Origin: an uncultured Oscillospiraceae bacterium
GTDB lineage: Bacteria; Bacillota; Clostridia; Oscillospirales; Oscillospiraceae
Direction of reading: 5' to 3'
Length of the DNA stretch: 64,000 nt
NCBI GenBank assembly: GCA_934597255.1
Contig: CAKTQV010000006.1
Location: 1-64,000, forward strand
Positions 17,101-24,329 of this stretch are shown here, piece after piece. Numbering within the stretch: position 1 is the stretch's first letter; each line of letters opens with the position of its first letter. Below the pieces are notes generated by a model. It worked only from the letters and a program-made list of their open reading frames with translations. It ran no database searches and was not told where the DNA came from. Made by a program: the position numbers and the translations under genes.

Positions 17101-17356
17101 CGGCGCATATCAGCCGGGCGGGCCGCCGCCGGCCGTCCCGGCGCCCCGTCCGCCGGGGCAGGGAGGCCCGCCCCGGCCGTTTTTCAGCGCCCCGGCCGCC
17201 GGAAAGGATCCGATCTTCTCCGCGCTTATGAAAAAAATGAAGGCCATCGACCTGGAAAGCGACGACCTTCTGATGCTTTTGATCCTTTATCTCATGTACC
17301 GCGAAAGCGGCGACCGGGAGCTGCTTATCATGATGGGCGCGATGCTGCTGGGGTGA
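17090..17356 (+). CDS. Small Pro/Gly-rich protein with a hydrophobic C-terminus, unknown function
   Basis: 88 aa from ATG 17090 (the in-frame GTG at 17081 is possible). The N-terminal half is almost only Pro, Gly and Ala, as in some spore or surface structural proteins; the C-terminal half is a short acidic segment (DLESDDLL) followed by about 12 hydrophobic residues, a charged break and another hydrophobic run. Overlaps the previous gene by 11 nt. It ends 3 nt before the end of the convergent trpS, with no terminator between them. Confidence 0.72.
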   Translation: MAYSGAYQPGGPPPAVPAPRPPGQGGPPRPFFSAPAAGKDPIFSALMKKMKAIDLESDDLLMLLILYLMYRESGDRELLIMMGAMLLG

Positions 17357-17359
17357 GGC

Positions 17360-18370
17360 TCAGCGGGCCACGAGCCCGACCTTTTTATACACCTTGCGGA
17401 GCGTTTTGCGCGCGATGACGGAGGCCTTCTCCGCCCCCGTGCGGCACAGCGTTTCCAGATAGGCCTTGTCGCCCATGATGCGCGTGGCCTCCTCGCGGAT
17501 GGGGCGCAGCGTTTCCACAACGGCCTCGCCGACGGCCGACTTGAAATCGCCGTAGCCGTGGCCGGTGAATTCCGATTCGATCTCGGCAAAGCTGCGTCCC
17601 GTGACGGCGGAATAGATCTGCATCAGGTTGGCCACGCCCGGCTTTTCCGCCGGCGCGTAGCGGACGCAGTGCTCGTCCGTGTCGCTGTCGGTGACGGCGC
17701 GGCGGAAGCGGCGCATGATATCCTCGGGCTTGTCCATGATGAGCACGCGGCCGTTGCCGATCTCGTCGGACTTGGACATTTTGCTCGTCGGGTCGAGCAG
17801 ATCCATCACGCGCGCGCCTACCTTCGGAACGTAGGGCTCGGGGATCGTGAAGGTGTCGCCGTAGAGGTGATTGAAGCGCTGGGCGATGTCGCGCGTGAGC
17901 TCGACGTGCTGCTTCTGGTCCTCGCCGACGGGGACGTAGTCGGGCTGATACAGGAGAATGTCCGCCGCCATCAGCGAGGGATAGGTGAACAGGCCGCCGT
18001 TGATGTTGTCGGCGTTTTTGGCGCTTTTGTCCTTGAACTGGGTCATGCGCGAAAGCTCGCCGAACATGGCGTAGCAGTTGAGCACCCAGCCGAGCTCCGC
18101 GTGCTCGTGGACGTGGGACTGGATGAACAGCGTGTTCTTTTCCGGGTCGAGGCCGCAGGCCACGTACTGGGCGAGCTGCTCAAGCGTGCGGCGGCGCAGA
18201 TCGGCGGGCTTGTTGCGCGTTGTGAGCGCGTGCAGATCGGCCATGAAGTAGTAGCAGTCGAACTGCTCGGCGCGCTCGGCCCAGTTTTTGATCGCGCCCA
18301 GATAGCTGCCGAGCGTGAGATCGCCGGTCGGCTTGATGCCGGAGAGCATTACTTTCTTCTTCTCTTCCAT
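17360..18370 (-). CDS. trpS: Tryptophanyl-tRNA synthetase
   Basis: Class I synthetase that charges tRNA-Trp. The 336-aa protein from ATG 18370 has KPTGDLTLGSYLGA (HIGH-equivalent), the dimer and tryptophan-site segments typical of the family, and the SKMSKSD signature loop. The frame is open further upstream, but homologues begin near this Met. The upstream region (125 bp to gltX) is too short for a T-box leader, unlike many Firmicutes trpS genes. It converges on the three small unknown genes. Confidence 0.96.
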   Translation of the reverse strand: MEEKKKVMLSGIKPTGDLTLGSYLGAIKNWAERAEQFDCYYFMADLHALTTRNKPADLRRRTLEQLAQYVACGLDPEKNTLFIQSHVHEHAELGWVLNCYAMFGELSRMTQFKDKSAKNADNINGGLFTYPSLMAADILLYQPDYVPVGEDQKQHVELTRDIAQRFNHLYGDTFTIPEPYVPKVGARVMDLLDPTSKMSKSDEIGNGRVLIMDKPEDIMRRFRRAVTDSDTDEHCVRYAPAEKPGVANLMQIYSAVTGRSFAEIESEFTGHGYGDFKSAVGEAVVETLRPIREEATRIMGDKAYLETLCRTGAEKASVIARKTLRKVYKKVGLVAR

Positions 18371-18437
18371 TATATCGTCGTCTCTTTTCTGTGTTGTTTT
18401 CTTCCTGGATTCATATTCTAGCACACGGACAAATCCC

Positions 18438-18469
18438 TTGACAAGTGGCAGGGAATAAAATAGTATAAT
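18438..18469 (+). promoter_or_regulatory. Probable promoter of gltX
   Basis: TTGACA (18438-18443) is a perfect -35 hexamer, and TATAAT (18464-18469) a perfect -10, but the spacing is 20 bp. TAGTAT (18461-18466) at 17 bp is an alternative -10. It lies in the trpS-gltX divergent gap. Confidence 0.5.
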
Positions 18470-18495
18470 GTGTGCCACAAATGGGGAGGACAGCT

Positions 18496-19971
18496 ATGAA
18501 AGACAGCGCTTTTTTTGAAGATATGGAAAAAAGGATCCCGAAGGGCGAGGTGCGCACGCGCTTTGCGCCGAGCCCCACGGGCTATATGCACGTCGGCAAT
18601 CTGCGCACGGCGCTTTATACCTGGTGCATCGCGCGGCACGCCGGCGGAAAATTTATCCTGCGCATTGAGGATACCGACCAGAACCGTCTGGTCGAGGGTG
18701 CGGTGGATGTGATCTACAAGACGCTGGTGGACTGCGGCCTGGATTGGGACGAGGGCCCGGATAAGGGCGGCCCGGTCGCGCCCTATGTGCAGACGGAGCG
18801 GCGCGATCTCTATCTGCCCTATGCCGAACGCCTGGTCGAGCTTGGGCATGCGTATTACTGCTTCTGCGAAAAGACCGAATCGGAGGAGGACAGCGGCAGC
18901 TTTGAGCGCGCGGACGATCCCTGCCGCGAGCTGGACCGCGCCGAGGTGCAGCGCCGTCTCGACGCCGGTATGCCCTATGTGATCCGGCAGAAGATCCCCC
19001 ACGAGGGGACGACGACCTTCCACGACGAGATATTCGGCGATATCACGGCGCCGAACAAGGACATGGACGATCAGGTGCTCATCAAGCGCGACGGTCTGCC
19101 GACCTACAACTTTGCCAACGTCATCGACGACCATCTCATGGGCATCACCCATGTCGTGCGCGGCTCGGAGTATCTGTCGAGCGCGCCGAAATACAACCTT
19201 CTGTACGAGGGCTTCGGCTGGGATGTTCCCAAGTACGTCCACTGCTCGCCGGTCATGCGCGACGCGCACAGCAAGATGTCCAAGCGGCACGGCGACCCCT
19301 CCTATGAGGATCTGATCGAGAAGGGCTATCTGACGGAGGCGGTCGTGAATTACGTCGCGCTGCTCGGCTGGTCGCCGCGCGGCGAGCGCGAGATATTCTC
19401 CATCCGCGAGCTGGCCGAGGTCTTTGAAATGAGCGGTATCTCCAAATCGCCCGCCATCTTCGACATTGAAAAGCTCACGCACTTCAACTCCGAATACATC
19501 CGCGCGATGAGCCCGGAGGCCTTCGCCCGCGCGGCCGAGCCGTACATCCGCTCCGCCGTGAAAAATCCCGCCATCGACCCGGCGGCCATCGCCGCGCTTT
19601 TGCAGCAGCGCACCGAGGTGCTGACGGATATCCCCGGCAAGCTCGGCTTTTTCGACGCGCTGCCGGAGTATGACACGGAGCTGTACGTTCACAAAAAATC
19701 GAAGTCCGACCGCGAAAGCTCGCTGGAGATGCTGCGGGCGGCGCTGCCCGCGCTGGAGGCGGTCGAGGTCTGGGACGACGAGCATATCCACGACTGTCTT
19801 GTTTCGCTGGCCGAGCGGCTGGAGGTGAAGAACGCCCGGCTCATGTGGCCGGTGCGCATCGCCGTTACCGGGACGGCTGTGACGCCGGGCGGCGCCGTGG
19901 AGCTGTGCCGCATTCTCGGCCGGGAGGAAACGCTGCGGCGTCTGGCGGACGGCATGGCGCGCCTCGGCTGA
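18496..19971 (+). CDS. gltX: Glutamyl-tRNA synthetase
   Basis: Class I synthetase charging tRNA-Glu (and tRNA-Gln where GatCAB is used). ATG 18496 has GGGGAGG upstream. The 491-aa protein carries the HIGH-type motif APSPTGYMHVGN (about residue 24) and the SKMSKRHGD loop; the C-terminal anticodon-binding domain is complete. An acidic insertion (ESEEDSGSFERADDP, about 135-150) is longer than usual. The gene is followed by a hairpin that merges with the ypeB start. Confidence 0.96.
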   Translation: MKDSAFFEDMEKRIPKGEVRTRFAPSPTGYMHVGNLRTALYTWCIARHAGGKFILRIEDTDQNRLVEGAVDVIYKTLVDCGLDWDEGPDKGGPVAPYVQTERRDLYLPYAERLVELGHAYYCFCEKTESEEDSGSFERADDPCRELDRAEVQRRLDAGMPYVIRQKIPHEGTTTFHDEIFGDITAPNKDMDDQVLIKRDGLPTYNFANVIDDHLMGITHVVRGSEYLSSAPKYNLLYEGFGWDVPKYVHCSPVMRDAHSKMSKRHGDPSYEDLIEKGYLTEAVVNYVALLGWSPRGEREIFSIRELAEVFEMSGISKSPAIFDIEKLTHFNSEYIRAMSPEAFARAAEPYIRSAVKNPAIDPAAIAALLQQRTEVLTDIPGKLGFFDALPEYDTELYVHKKSKSDRESSLEMLRAALPALEAVEVWDDEHIHDCLVSLAERLEVKNARLMWPVRIAVTGTAVTPGGAVELCRILGREETLRRLADGMARLG

Positions 19972-20003
19972 ATCTCATGGCATAATTTACAGGATAGCAA
20001 ACG

Positions 20004-20042
20004 CCTCTTTCGGACAAAATAGCCCGGAAGAGGTGGTTTTTT
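20004..20042 (+). terminator. Terminator-like hairpin between gltX and ypeB, enclosing the ypeB ribosome site
   Basis: CCTCTTTCGG (20004-20013) pairs with CCGGAAGAGG (20024-20033) over 10 bp with one G-U pair, then TGG and T6, then the ypeB ATG. It is a good terminator for gltX. Its 3' arm contains AGAGG of the ypeB Shine-Dalgarno sequence, so in a read-through transcript it would also block ypeB translation. Confidence 0.7.
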
Positions 20043-21383
20043 ATGAAAAAAAAGACGGCGGCGGCCGTGATCAGCTTTTTGTGCGCGGCGGTGCTGGTGC
20101 TCGGCATCGTGTCCTTTGTCAGCGTCCGCCGGGCGCGGCAGCTGGAGTATTATGCCCGCGCCAGCACGCAGCGGGCGTTTTCCGAGCTCGTGGGCGATAT
20201 CAACGAGCTTTCAGACGATTTGGAGAAGTGCGTCTACATTTCGGACAGCGCCCTGCAAAGCGCGCTGTGCACGCAGGTGTACGGCAAATCGCTCGAAGCG
20301 CAGATGGCGCTCGGCGCGCTGCCGTATGAGTCGCAGGCGCTCGAACAGGCGGCGGGCTTCATTTCCCGCGTGGGCGATTACGCCTGCGTCCTGTCGCGCA
20401 GCGTCGGCGGAAACGGCGGCTATTCCGAGCAGGAGCTGGACAATCTGCGGAGCCTGTCGGAGACGGCCGGCGTGATGGCGGGCAATCTCCGCGAGCTTCA
20501 GATGCAGCTGGCCAACGGGACGATGACCATGGACACGGCGCTTCTGGACACGGCGGCGCAGGACGACGCGGTGCAGCTTTCCAGTTCCATCGCGGATATC
20601 GAAAACGAATTTCCCGAGCTGCCGACGCTTATTTACGACGGGCCGTTTTCCGACGGCATCCGAACGGACGATCCGAAGCTGCTGCGCGGGCAGGCGGAGG
20701 TGGACGAGGAGCAGGCCCGGGAGCTGGCCGCCCGCATGCTGGGCATGAACGGCGCGGCGCTGGAGAGCGCGGGCGAGAGCGCCGGAGACGTGCCGTGCTG
20801 GCGCTTTTCCGCGTCGGTCGCCGGAGGGGAATACGCCGTCAGCGTCACCAGGCGCGGCGGCGCGATATGGTCGGTCCTGTCGTCCCACAGCGTCCGCTCG
20901 GAAAGCTATTCCGTGCGCGACGCGCTGAAGATCGCGCAGAATATCATGGCCGCGACGGGCATCAAAGGCATGGAGCCGAGCTATCATATCGTCCAGAACG
21001 GCGTGCTGACGGTCAATTTTGAGTATGTGCAGGAGGATGTGACCTGCTACGGCGATCTCATCAAGATCGGCATAGCGCTCGACACCGGGACGCTTCAGAG
21101 CTACGACGCCTCCGGCTATATCAGCGCCCACACCGAGCGGACGCTGCCGGCGGTGGAGGTGGATGAGCAGAGCGCCCGGGAGGCACTGTCGCCGGCGCTC
21201 ACGGTGGAGAAAAGCTCGCTGGCGCTCATTCCGACGGACGGCGGCGATGAAAAGCTGTGCCATGAATTCCTGTGCTCCGCCGAGGGCGGGCGGCGCTGTC
21301 TGCTCTACGTCAACGCCGTCACCGGCGCGCAGGAGCGTATATTGCTGCTTCTGGAGGACGAGGCGGGAACGCTGACGATTTAA
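20043..21383 (+). CDS. ypeB: Germination protein YpeB
   Basis: YpeB is a spore membrane protein that stabilises the cortex-lytic enzyme SleB. The 446-aa product has an N-terminal membrane segment (about 5-27), a long helical region (QLEYYARASTQRAFSELV onward), and three PepSY-like repeats in the C-terminal half (about 225-445). Genes of this family usually follow sleB; here the upstream neighbour is gltX and no sleB is visible. Expression should be restricted to the forespore. The family call is from the overall pattern and conserved N-terminal half. Confidence 0.85.
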   Translation: MKKKTAAAVISFLCAAVLVLGIVSFVSVRRARQLEYYARASTQRAFSELVGDINELSDDLEKCVYISDSALQSALCTQVYGKSLEAQMALGALPYESQALEQAAGFISRVGDYACVLSRSVGGNGGYSEQELDNLRSLSETAGVMAGNLRELQMQLANGTMTMDTALLDTAAQDDAVQLSSSIADIENEFPELPTLIYDGPFSDGIRTDDPKLLRGQAEVDEEQARELAARMLGMNGAALESAGESAGDVPCWRFSASVAGGEYAVSVTRRGGAIWSVLSSHSVRSESYSVRDALKIAQNIMAATGIKGMEPSYHIVQNGVLTVNFEYVQEDVTCYGDLIKIGIALDTGTLQSYDASGYISAHTERTLPAVEVDEQSAREALSPALTVEKSSLALIPTDGGDEKLCHEFLCSAEGGRRCLLYVNAVTGAQERILLLLEDEAGTLTI

Positions 21384-21405
21384 GCGGGATTTAAGAGCTT
21401 TTTTA

Positions 21406-21435
21406 TTGACAGTCCCGCCCGCGGGGATGTATTAT
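21406..21435 (+). promoter_or_regulatory. Sigma-A promoter of the zinc-ribbon/BIG2 gene
   Basis: TTGACA (21406-21411) and TATTAT (21430-21435), spacing 18 bp. Confidence 0.65.
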
Positions 21436-21477
21436 GTAAATCAATAGAACGGAATCCATGCCCGAAAGGTGATTTAT

Positions 21478-22140
21478 ATGAGCTTTATCCCGAAAACGAC
21501 CTGCGCCCGCTGCCACCGGCAGTATCCCTCCACGCGCGCGGCCTGCCCCTACTGCGGCGAGAAGCGAAGCCGCGATCTCAACCGCAGCGTGCCCGAATCG
21601 GACAGCGCGGTCCGCGGAACGCAGGCGAACGCCCGTTCGGCGGAGAATCTCAACTGGCAGATGATCTTCGGGACGATCATCGTCATGGCAGTGCTGGCGG
21701 CGGTCATCGTGATCGTGAGCGTCGGCGTGAATAAGGATATGAGCTCCGCGTCCGTGCAGACGCCGGAGCTGGCGGCCGTAGGCGAGGGGCAGAGCGTCGA
21801 GGGCGTTCCCGGCGCGGCGGCCACGGCGGTTCCCACGGCCACGCCGGTTCCCACGCCGGTGCCTACGGATGCGCCGCTCGTCACGAGCGTCGCCATCACC
21901 TATCTCGGCAACGATCAGCCCGGCTTCACGCAGCGCGTGGGCGACAAGGTGCAGCTTGACGTGGCGTTTTATCCGCTCAACAACGAGCTGACGCCGGAAT
22001 GGTCGAGCTCCAACGAAAACGTCGCCACGGTCGATTCGACTGGCCTCGTCACGCTCGTGGGCGAGGGCAACTGCGTGATCACGGTGTCGGTGGCCGGCAA
22101 GACCGATACCTGCGACGTCATATCCCGTCCGGCGGCCTGA
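21478..22140 (+). CDS. Membrane protein with N-terminal zinc ribbon and extracellular BIG2 domain
   Basis: 220 aa from ATG 21478 (AAAGGTGA upstream). Residues 8-25 form a zinc ribbon with two CxxC pairs (CARC, CPYC). A membrane helix follows (about 62-84), then a Thr/Pro-rich stalk of ATPVPTPVPT type (about 115-135) and a bacterial Ig-like group 2 domain at the C-terminus (WSSSNENVATVDSTG and GNCVITVSVAGKT). The ribbon would be cytoplasmic and the Ig domain outside. Function unknown. The gene has its own promoter and terminator. Confidence 0.8.
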   Translation: MSFIPKTTCARCHRQYPSTRAACPYCGEKRSRDLNRSVPESDSAVRGTQANARSAENLNWQMIFGTIIVMAVLAAVIVIVSVGVNKDMSSASVQTPELAAVGEGQSVEGVPGAAATAVPTATPVPTPVPTDAPLVTSVAITYLGNDQPGFTQRVGDKVQLDVAFYPLNNELTPEWSSSNENVATVDSTGLVTLVGEGNCVITVSVAGKTDTCDVISRPAA

Positions 22141-22157
22141 GAAAGCGGAGACGACAC

Positions 22158-22190
22158 GGCGGAACAGCCCTGCGCTGTTCCGCCGCGTTT
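22158..22190 (+). terminator. Intrinsic terminator after the zinc-ribbon/BIG2 gene
   Basis: GGCGGAACAGC (22158-22168) pairs perfectly with GCTGTTCCGCC (22174-22184), followed by GCGTTTT. Confidence 0.85.
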
Positions 22191-22221
22191 TGCTCAAAGC
22201 GGCGCGCCCGCGCCGGGACGC

Positions 22222-22249
22222 TTGAAAAAAACAGAATATAGGGTATAAT
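22222..22249 (+). promoter_or_regulatory. Sigma-A promoter of the surface-glycan module
   Basis: TTGAAA (22222-22227) and TATAAT (22244-22249), spacing 16 bp. The predicted start, near 22256, falls in the tandem repeat at 22253-22272, and the leader to the first gene is about 115 nt. Confidence 0.65.
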
Positions 22250-22252
22250 ACA

Positions 22253-22272
22253 CAATTAAGACCAATTAAGAC
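22253..22272 (+). repeat. Perfect tandem repeat of CAATTAAGAC at a transcription start
   Basis: Two head-to-tail copies of the 10-mer CAATTAAGAC (22253-22262 and 22263-22272), immediately after the -10 element. Spacing of one helical turn and the position over +1 suggest an operator for a regulator that binds direct repeats. The rest of the 232-bp intergenic region is ordinary GC-rich sequence. Confidence 0.7.
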
Positions 22273-22372
22273 GGCTCGCCGGCACAGAGACGGCCGCAGC
22301 GGCGGCAAGGGCATGTGCGGGCGGCGAAGCATATTCGACATAAGGGCCCGAAAAAGAAAGGAAGCGCTTATT

Positions 22373-23575
22373 ATGAAAATTCAATTTTCCCCTCCGGATA
22401 TCACGGAAGCTGAGATCGAGCAGGTCGCGGAAGCGCTGCGGTCCGGATGGATCACGACCGGTCCCAAAACCAAGCAGCTGGAGAAGGAAGTCGCCGATTT
22501 CTGCGGCGTCAGCCGCGCAGTCTGCCTCAATTCCCAGACGGCCTGCGCCGAGCTTACCCTGCGCCTGCTGGGGATCGGGGAAGGCGACGAGGTCATCACC
22601 TGCGCCTATACCTACACGGCGAGCGCGTCGGTCGCGTGCCACGTCGGGGCGAAGCTGGTGCTGGTCGATACGCAGAAGGACTCGCTGGAAATGGATTACG
22701 ACCAGCTGGAAGCGGCGATCACGGAGCGGACCAAGGCGATCATTCCGGTCGATCTCGGCGGCGTTCCGTGCGATTATGACCGGATATTCTCCATCGTGGA
22801 GGGCAAGCGGGCGCTGTTTTGCCCGGCGAACGAGCTGCAGAAGGCTATCGGCCGGGTCGTGGTCATGGCGGATACCGCGCATGCCTACGGCGCCGTGTGG
22901 AAGGGGCGGCCGGTCGGGAGCATCGCGGATTTCTCCAACTTCAGCTTCCATGCCGTGAAGAACTTTACGACGGCGGAGGGCGGCGCGGTCACCTGGCGGG
23001 ATATAGACGGGGTGGACAATGAGGAGTTGTATCATCAGTATCAGCTTCTGTCTCTGCACGGACAGTCCAAGGACGCGCTGGCCAAGACGCAGCTCGGCGC
23101 CTGGGAGTATGACATCGTCGGCCCGTGGTATAAGTGCAACATGACCGACGTGGTGGCGGGCATCGGCCTGGCGCAGATGGAACGCTACGGACAGCTGCTT
23201 GCCAGACGGAAGAAGATCATCGGAAGATACGACGCGGCGTTCCGGCCGCTCGGCATCCGCGTGCTGGAGCATTATACGCCGGAGCATCAGTCCAGCGGCC
23301 ACCTGTATATCACCCGCGTTCCGGGCATCACGCCGGCGCAGAGACAGGAGATCATCGAAAAGATGGCGGAGGCGGGCATCGCCTGCAACGTGCATTACAA
23401 GCCGCTGCCGATGATGACGGCCTATAAGGCGATGGGCTTCGATATCAAGGATTACCCGAACGCGTACCGGATGTTTGAAAACGAGATCACGCTTCCGCTC
23501 CACACGAAGCTGACGGACGAGGAAGTGGAGTATGTGATTGCGCAGTTCGTCCGCATCGTGAAGGAGTATCTGTAA
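22373..23575 (+). CDS. DegT/DnrJ/EryC1/StrS-family sugar aminotransferase
   Basis: A PLP enzyme that usually aminates a nucleotide-linked keto sugar during surface glycan synthesis. The 400-aa protein from ATG 22373 (AAAGGAAG upstream) has the family start (QFSPPDITEAEIEQV), the substrate loop (SQTACAELTLRLLGIGEGDEVI), and the PLP lysine in FSFHAVKNFTTAEGG; the central DTAHAYG is also typical. It leads a module with a phosphoglycosyl transferase and a UDP-GlcNAc 2-epimerase. The exact sugar cannot be read from the sequence. Confidence 0.88.
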   Translation: MKIQFSPPDITEAEIEQVAEALRSGWITTGPKTKQLEKEVADFCGVSRAVCLNSQTACAELTLRLLGIGEGDEVITCAYTYTASASVACHVGAKLVLVDTQKDSLEMDYDQLEAAITERTKAIIPVDLGGVPCDYDRIFSIVEGKRALFCPANELQKAIGRVVVMADTAHAYGAVWKGRPVGSIADFSNFSFHAVKNFTTAEGGAVTWRDIDGVDNEELYHQYQLLSLHGQSKDALAKTQLGAWEYDIVGPWYKCNMTDVVAGIGLAQMERYGQLLARRKKIIGRYDAAFRPLGIRVLEHYTPEHQSSGHLYITRVPGITPAQRQEIIEKMAEAGIACNVHYKPLPMMTAYKAMGFDIKDYPNAYRMFENEITLPLHTKLTDEEVEYVIAQFVRIVKEYL

Positions 23576-23599
23576 ATCAAAACAGGCTGGGGGATCAAC

Positions 23600-24283
23600 G
23601 TGCTGCGAAAATGGGACAGGCTGCCGGCGAATATGCGGACGGACGCGGTTCGGCCGTATTATGAGGCGCTGAAACGGAAACAGGGAAGTCTGGCGCTGAA
23701 AAGGGCGTTCGACATAGCGGCGTCGGCGCTCATGCTGATCGTCGCCTCTCCGCTCATGCTGGCGGTGGCCGCGCTGATCGCCGCGGATTCCCGGGGCGGC
23801 GTGTTTTACCGGCAGGAAAGAGTCACGCAGTACGGGAAGGTATTCCGCATCTATAAATTCCGGACGATGGTGAAAAACGCCGACCGCATCGGCGCGAAGG
23901 TCACCGTTTCGAACGACAGCCGTGTCACGAAGGTGGGCGCGAAGCTGCGCAAATACCGGCTGGATGAGGTCCCGCAGCTTTTCAATGTGCTCAAAGGGGA
24001 GATGTCGCTGGTGGGGACGCGCCCGGAGAGCGTGCATTATGTGCAGAGGTACACGCCGGAAATGATGGCGACGCTGCTGCTGCCGGCCGGCGTGACGTCG
24101 GAGACGAGTATCCGCTATAAGGATGAGGCGGAGCTGCTGGACCGGGCGGACGATGTGGATCGGGTCTATGTGGAGCAGATACTGCCGGAGAAGATGAAAT
24201 ACAATCTGGAGAGCCTTCGGCAATTCAGTCTGGGCCGGGACCTGAAAACGCTGTTCCGCACCGTGGCGGCGGTCGTTCAGTGA
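23600..24283 (+). CDS. Polyprenyl-phosphate phosphoglycosyl transferase (bacterial sugar transferase)
   Basis: A membrane enzyme that moves a sugar-phosphate onto undecaprenyl phosphate to start a glycan chain. The GTG start at 23600 gives 227 aa, with one membrane-associated helix (about 40-62, ALMLIVASPLMLAVAALIAA), then YRQERVTQYGKVFRIYKFRTM, and the catalytic end LRKYRLDEVPQLFNVLKGEMSLVGTRPE. This is the small, monotopic WcaJ-C/PglC-type form. It follows the aminotransferase after 24 nt. Confidence 0.92.
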   Translation: MLRKWDRLPANMRTDAVRPYYEALKRKQGSLALKRAFDIAASALMLIVASPLMLAVAALIAADSRGGVFYRQERVTQYGKVFRIYKFRTMVKNADRIGAKVTVSNDSRVTKVGAKLRKYRLDEVPQLFNVLKGEMSLVGTRPESVHYVQRYTPEMMATLLLPAGVTSETSIRYKDEAELLDRADDVDRVYVEQILPEKMKYNLESLRQFSLGRDLKTLFRTVAAVVQ

Positions 24284-24329
24284 GGCGCGGACGGCCTGTG
24301 CGCCCGGCCGGGCGGCGGAAGAATAAGAC

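Noticed and set aside
18371..18495. T-box riboswitch for trpS
   Set aside because: Gap too short and no T-box consensus or specifier-like structure was seen.
19981..19989. Sporulation promoter for ypeB
   Set aside because: CATAATTTA resembles a -10, but no matching -35 at the right distance was found for sigma-G, sigma-E or sigma-K.
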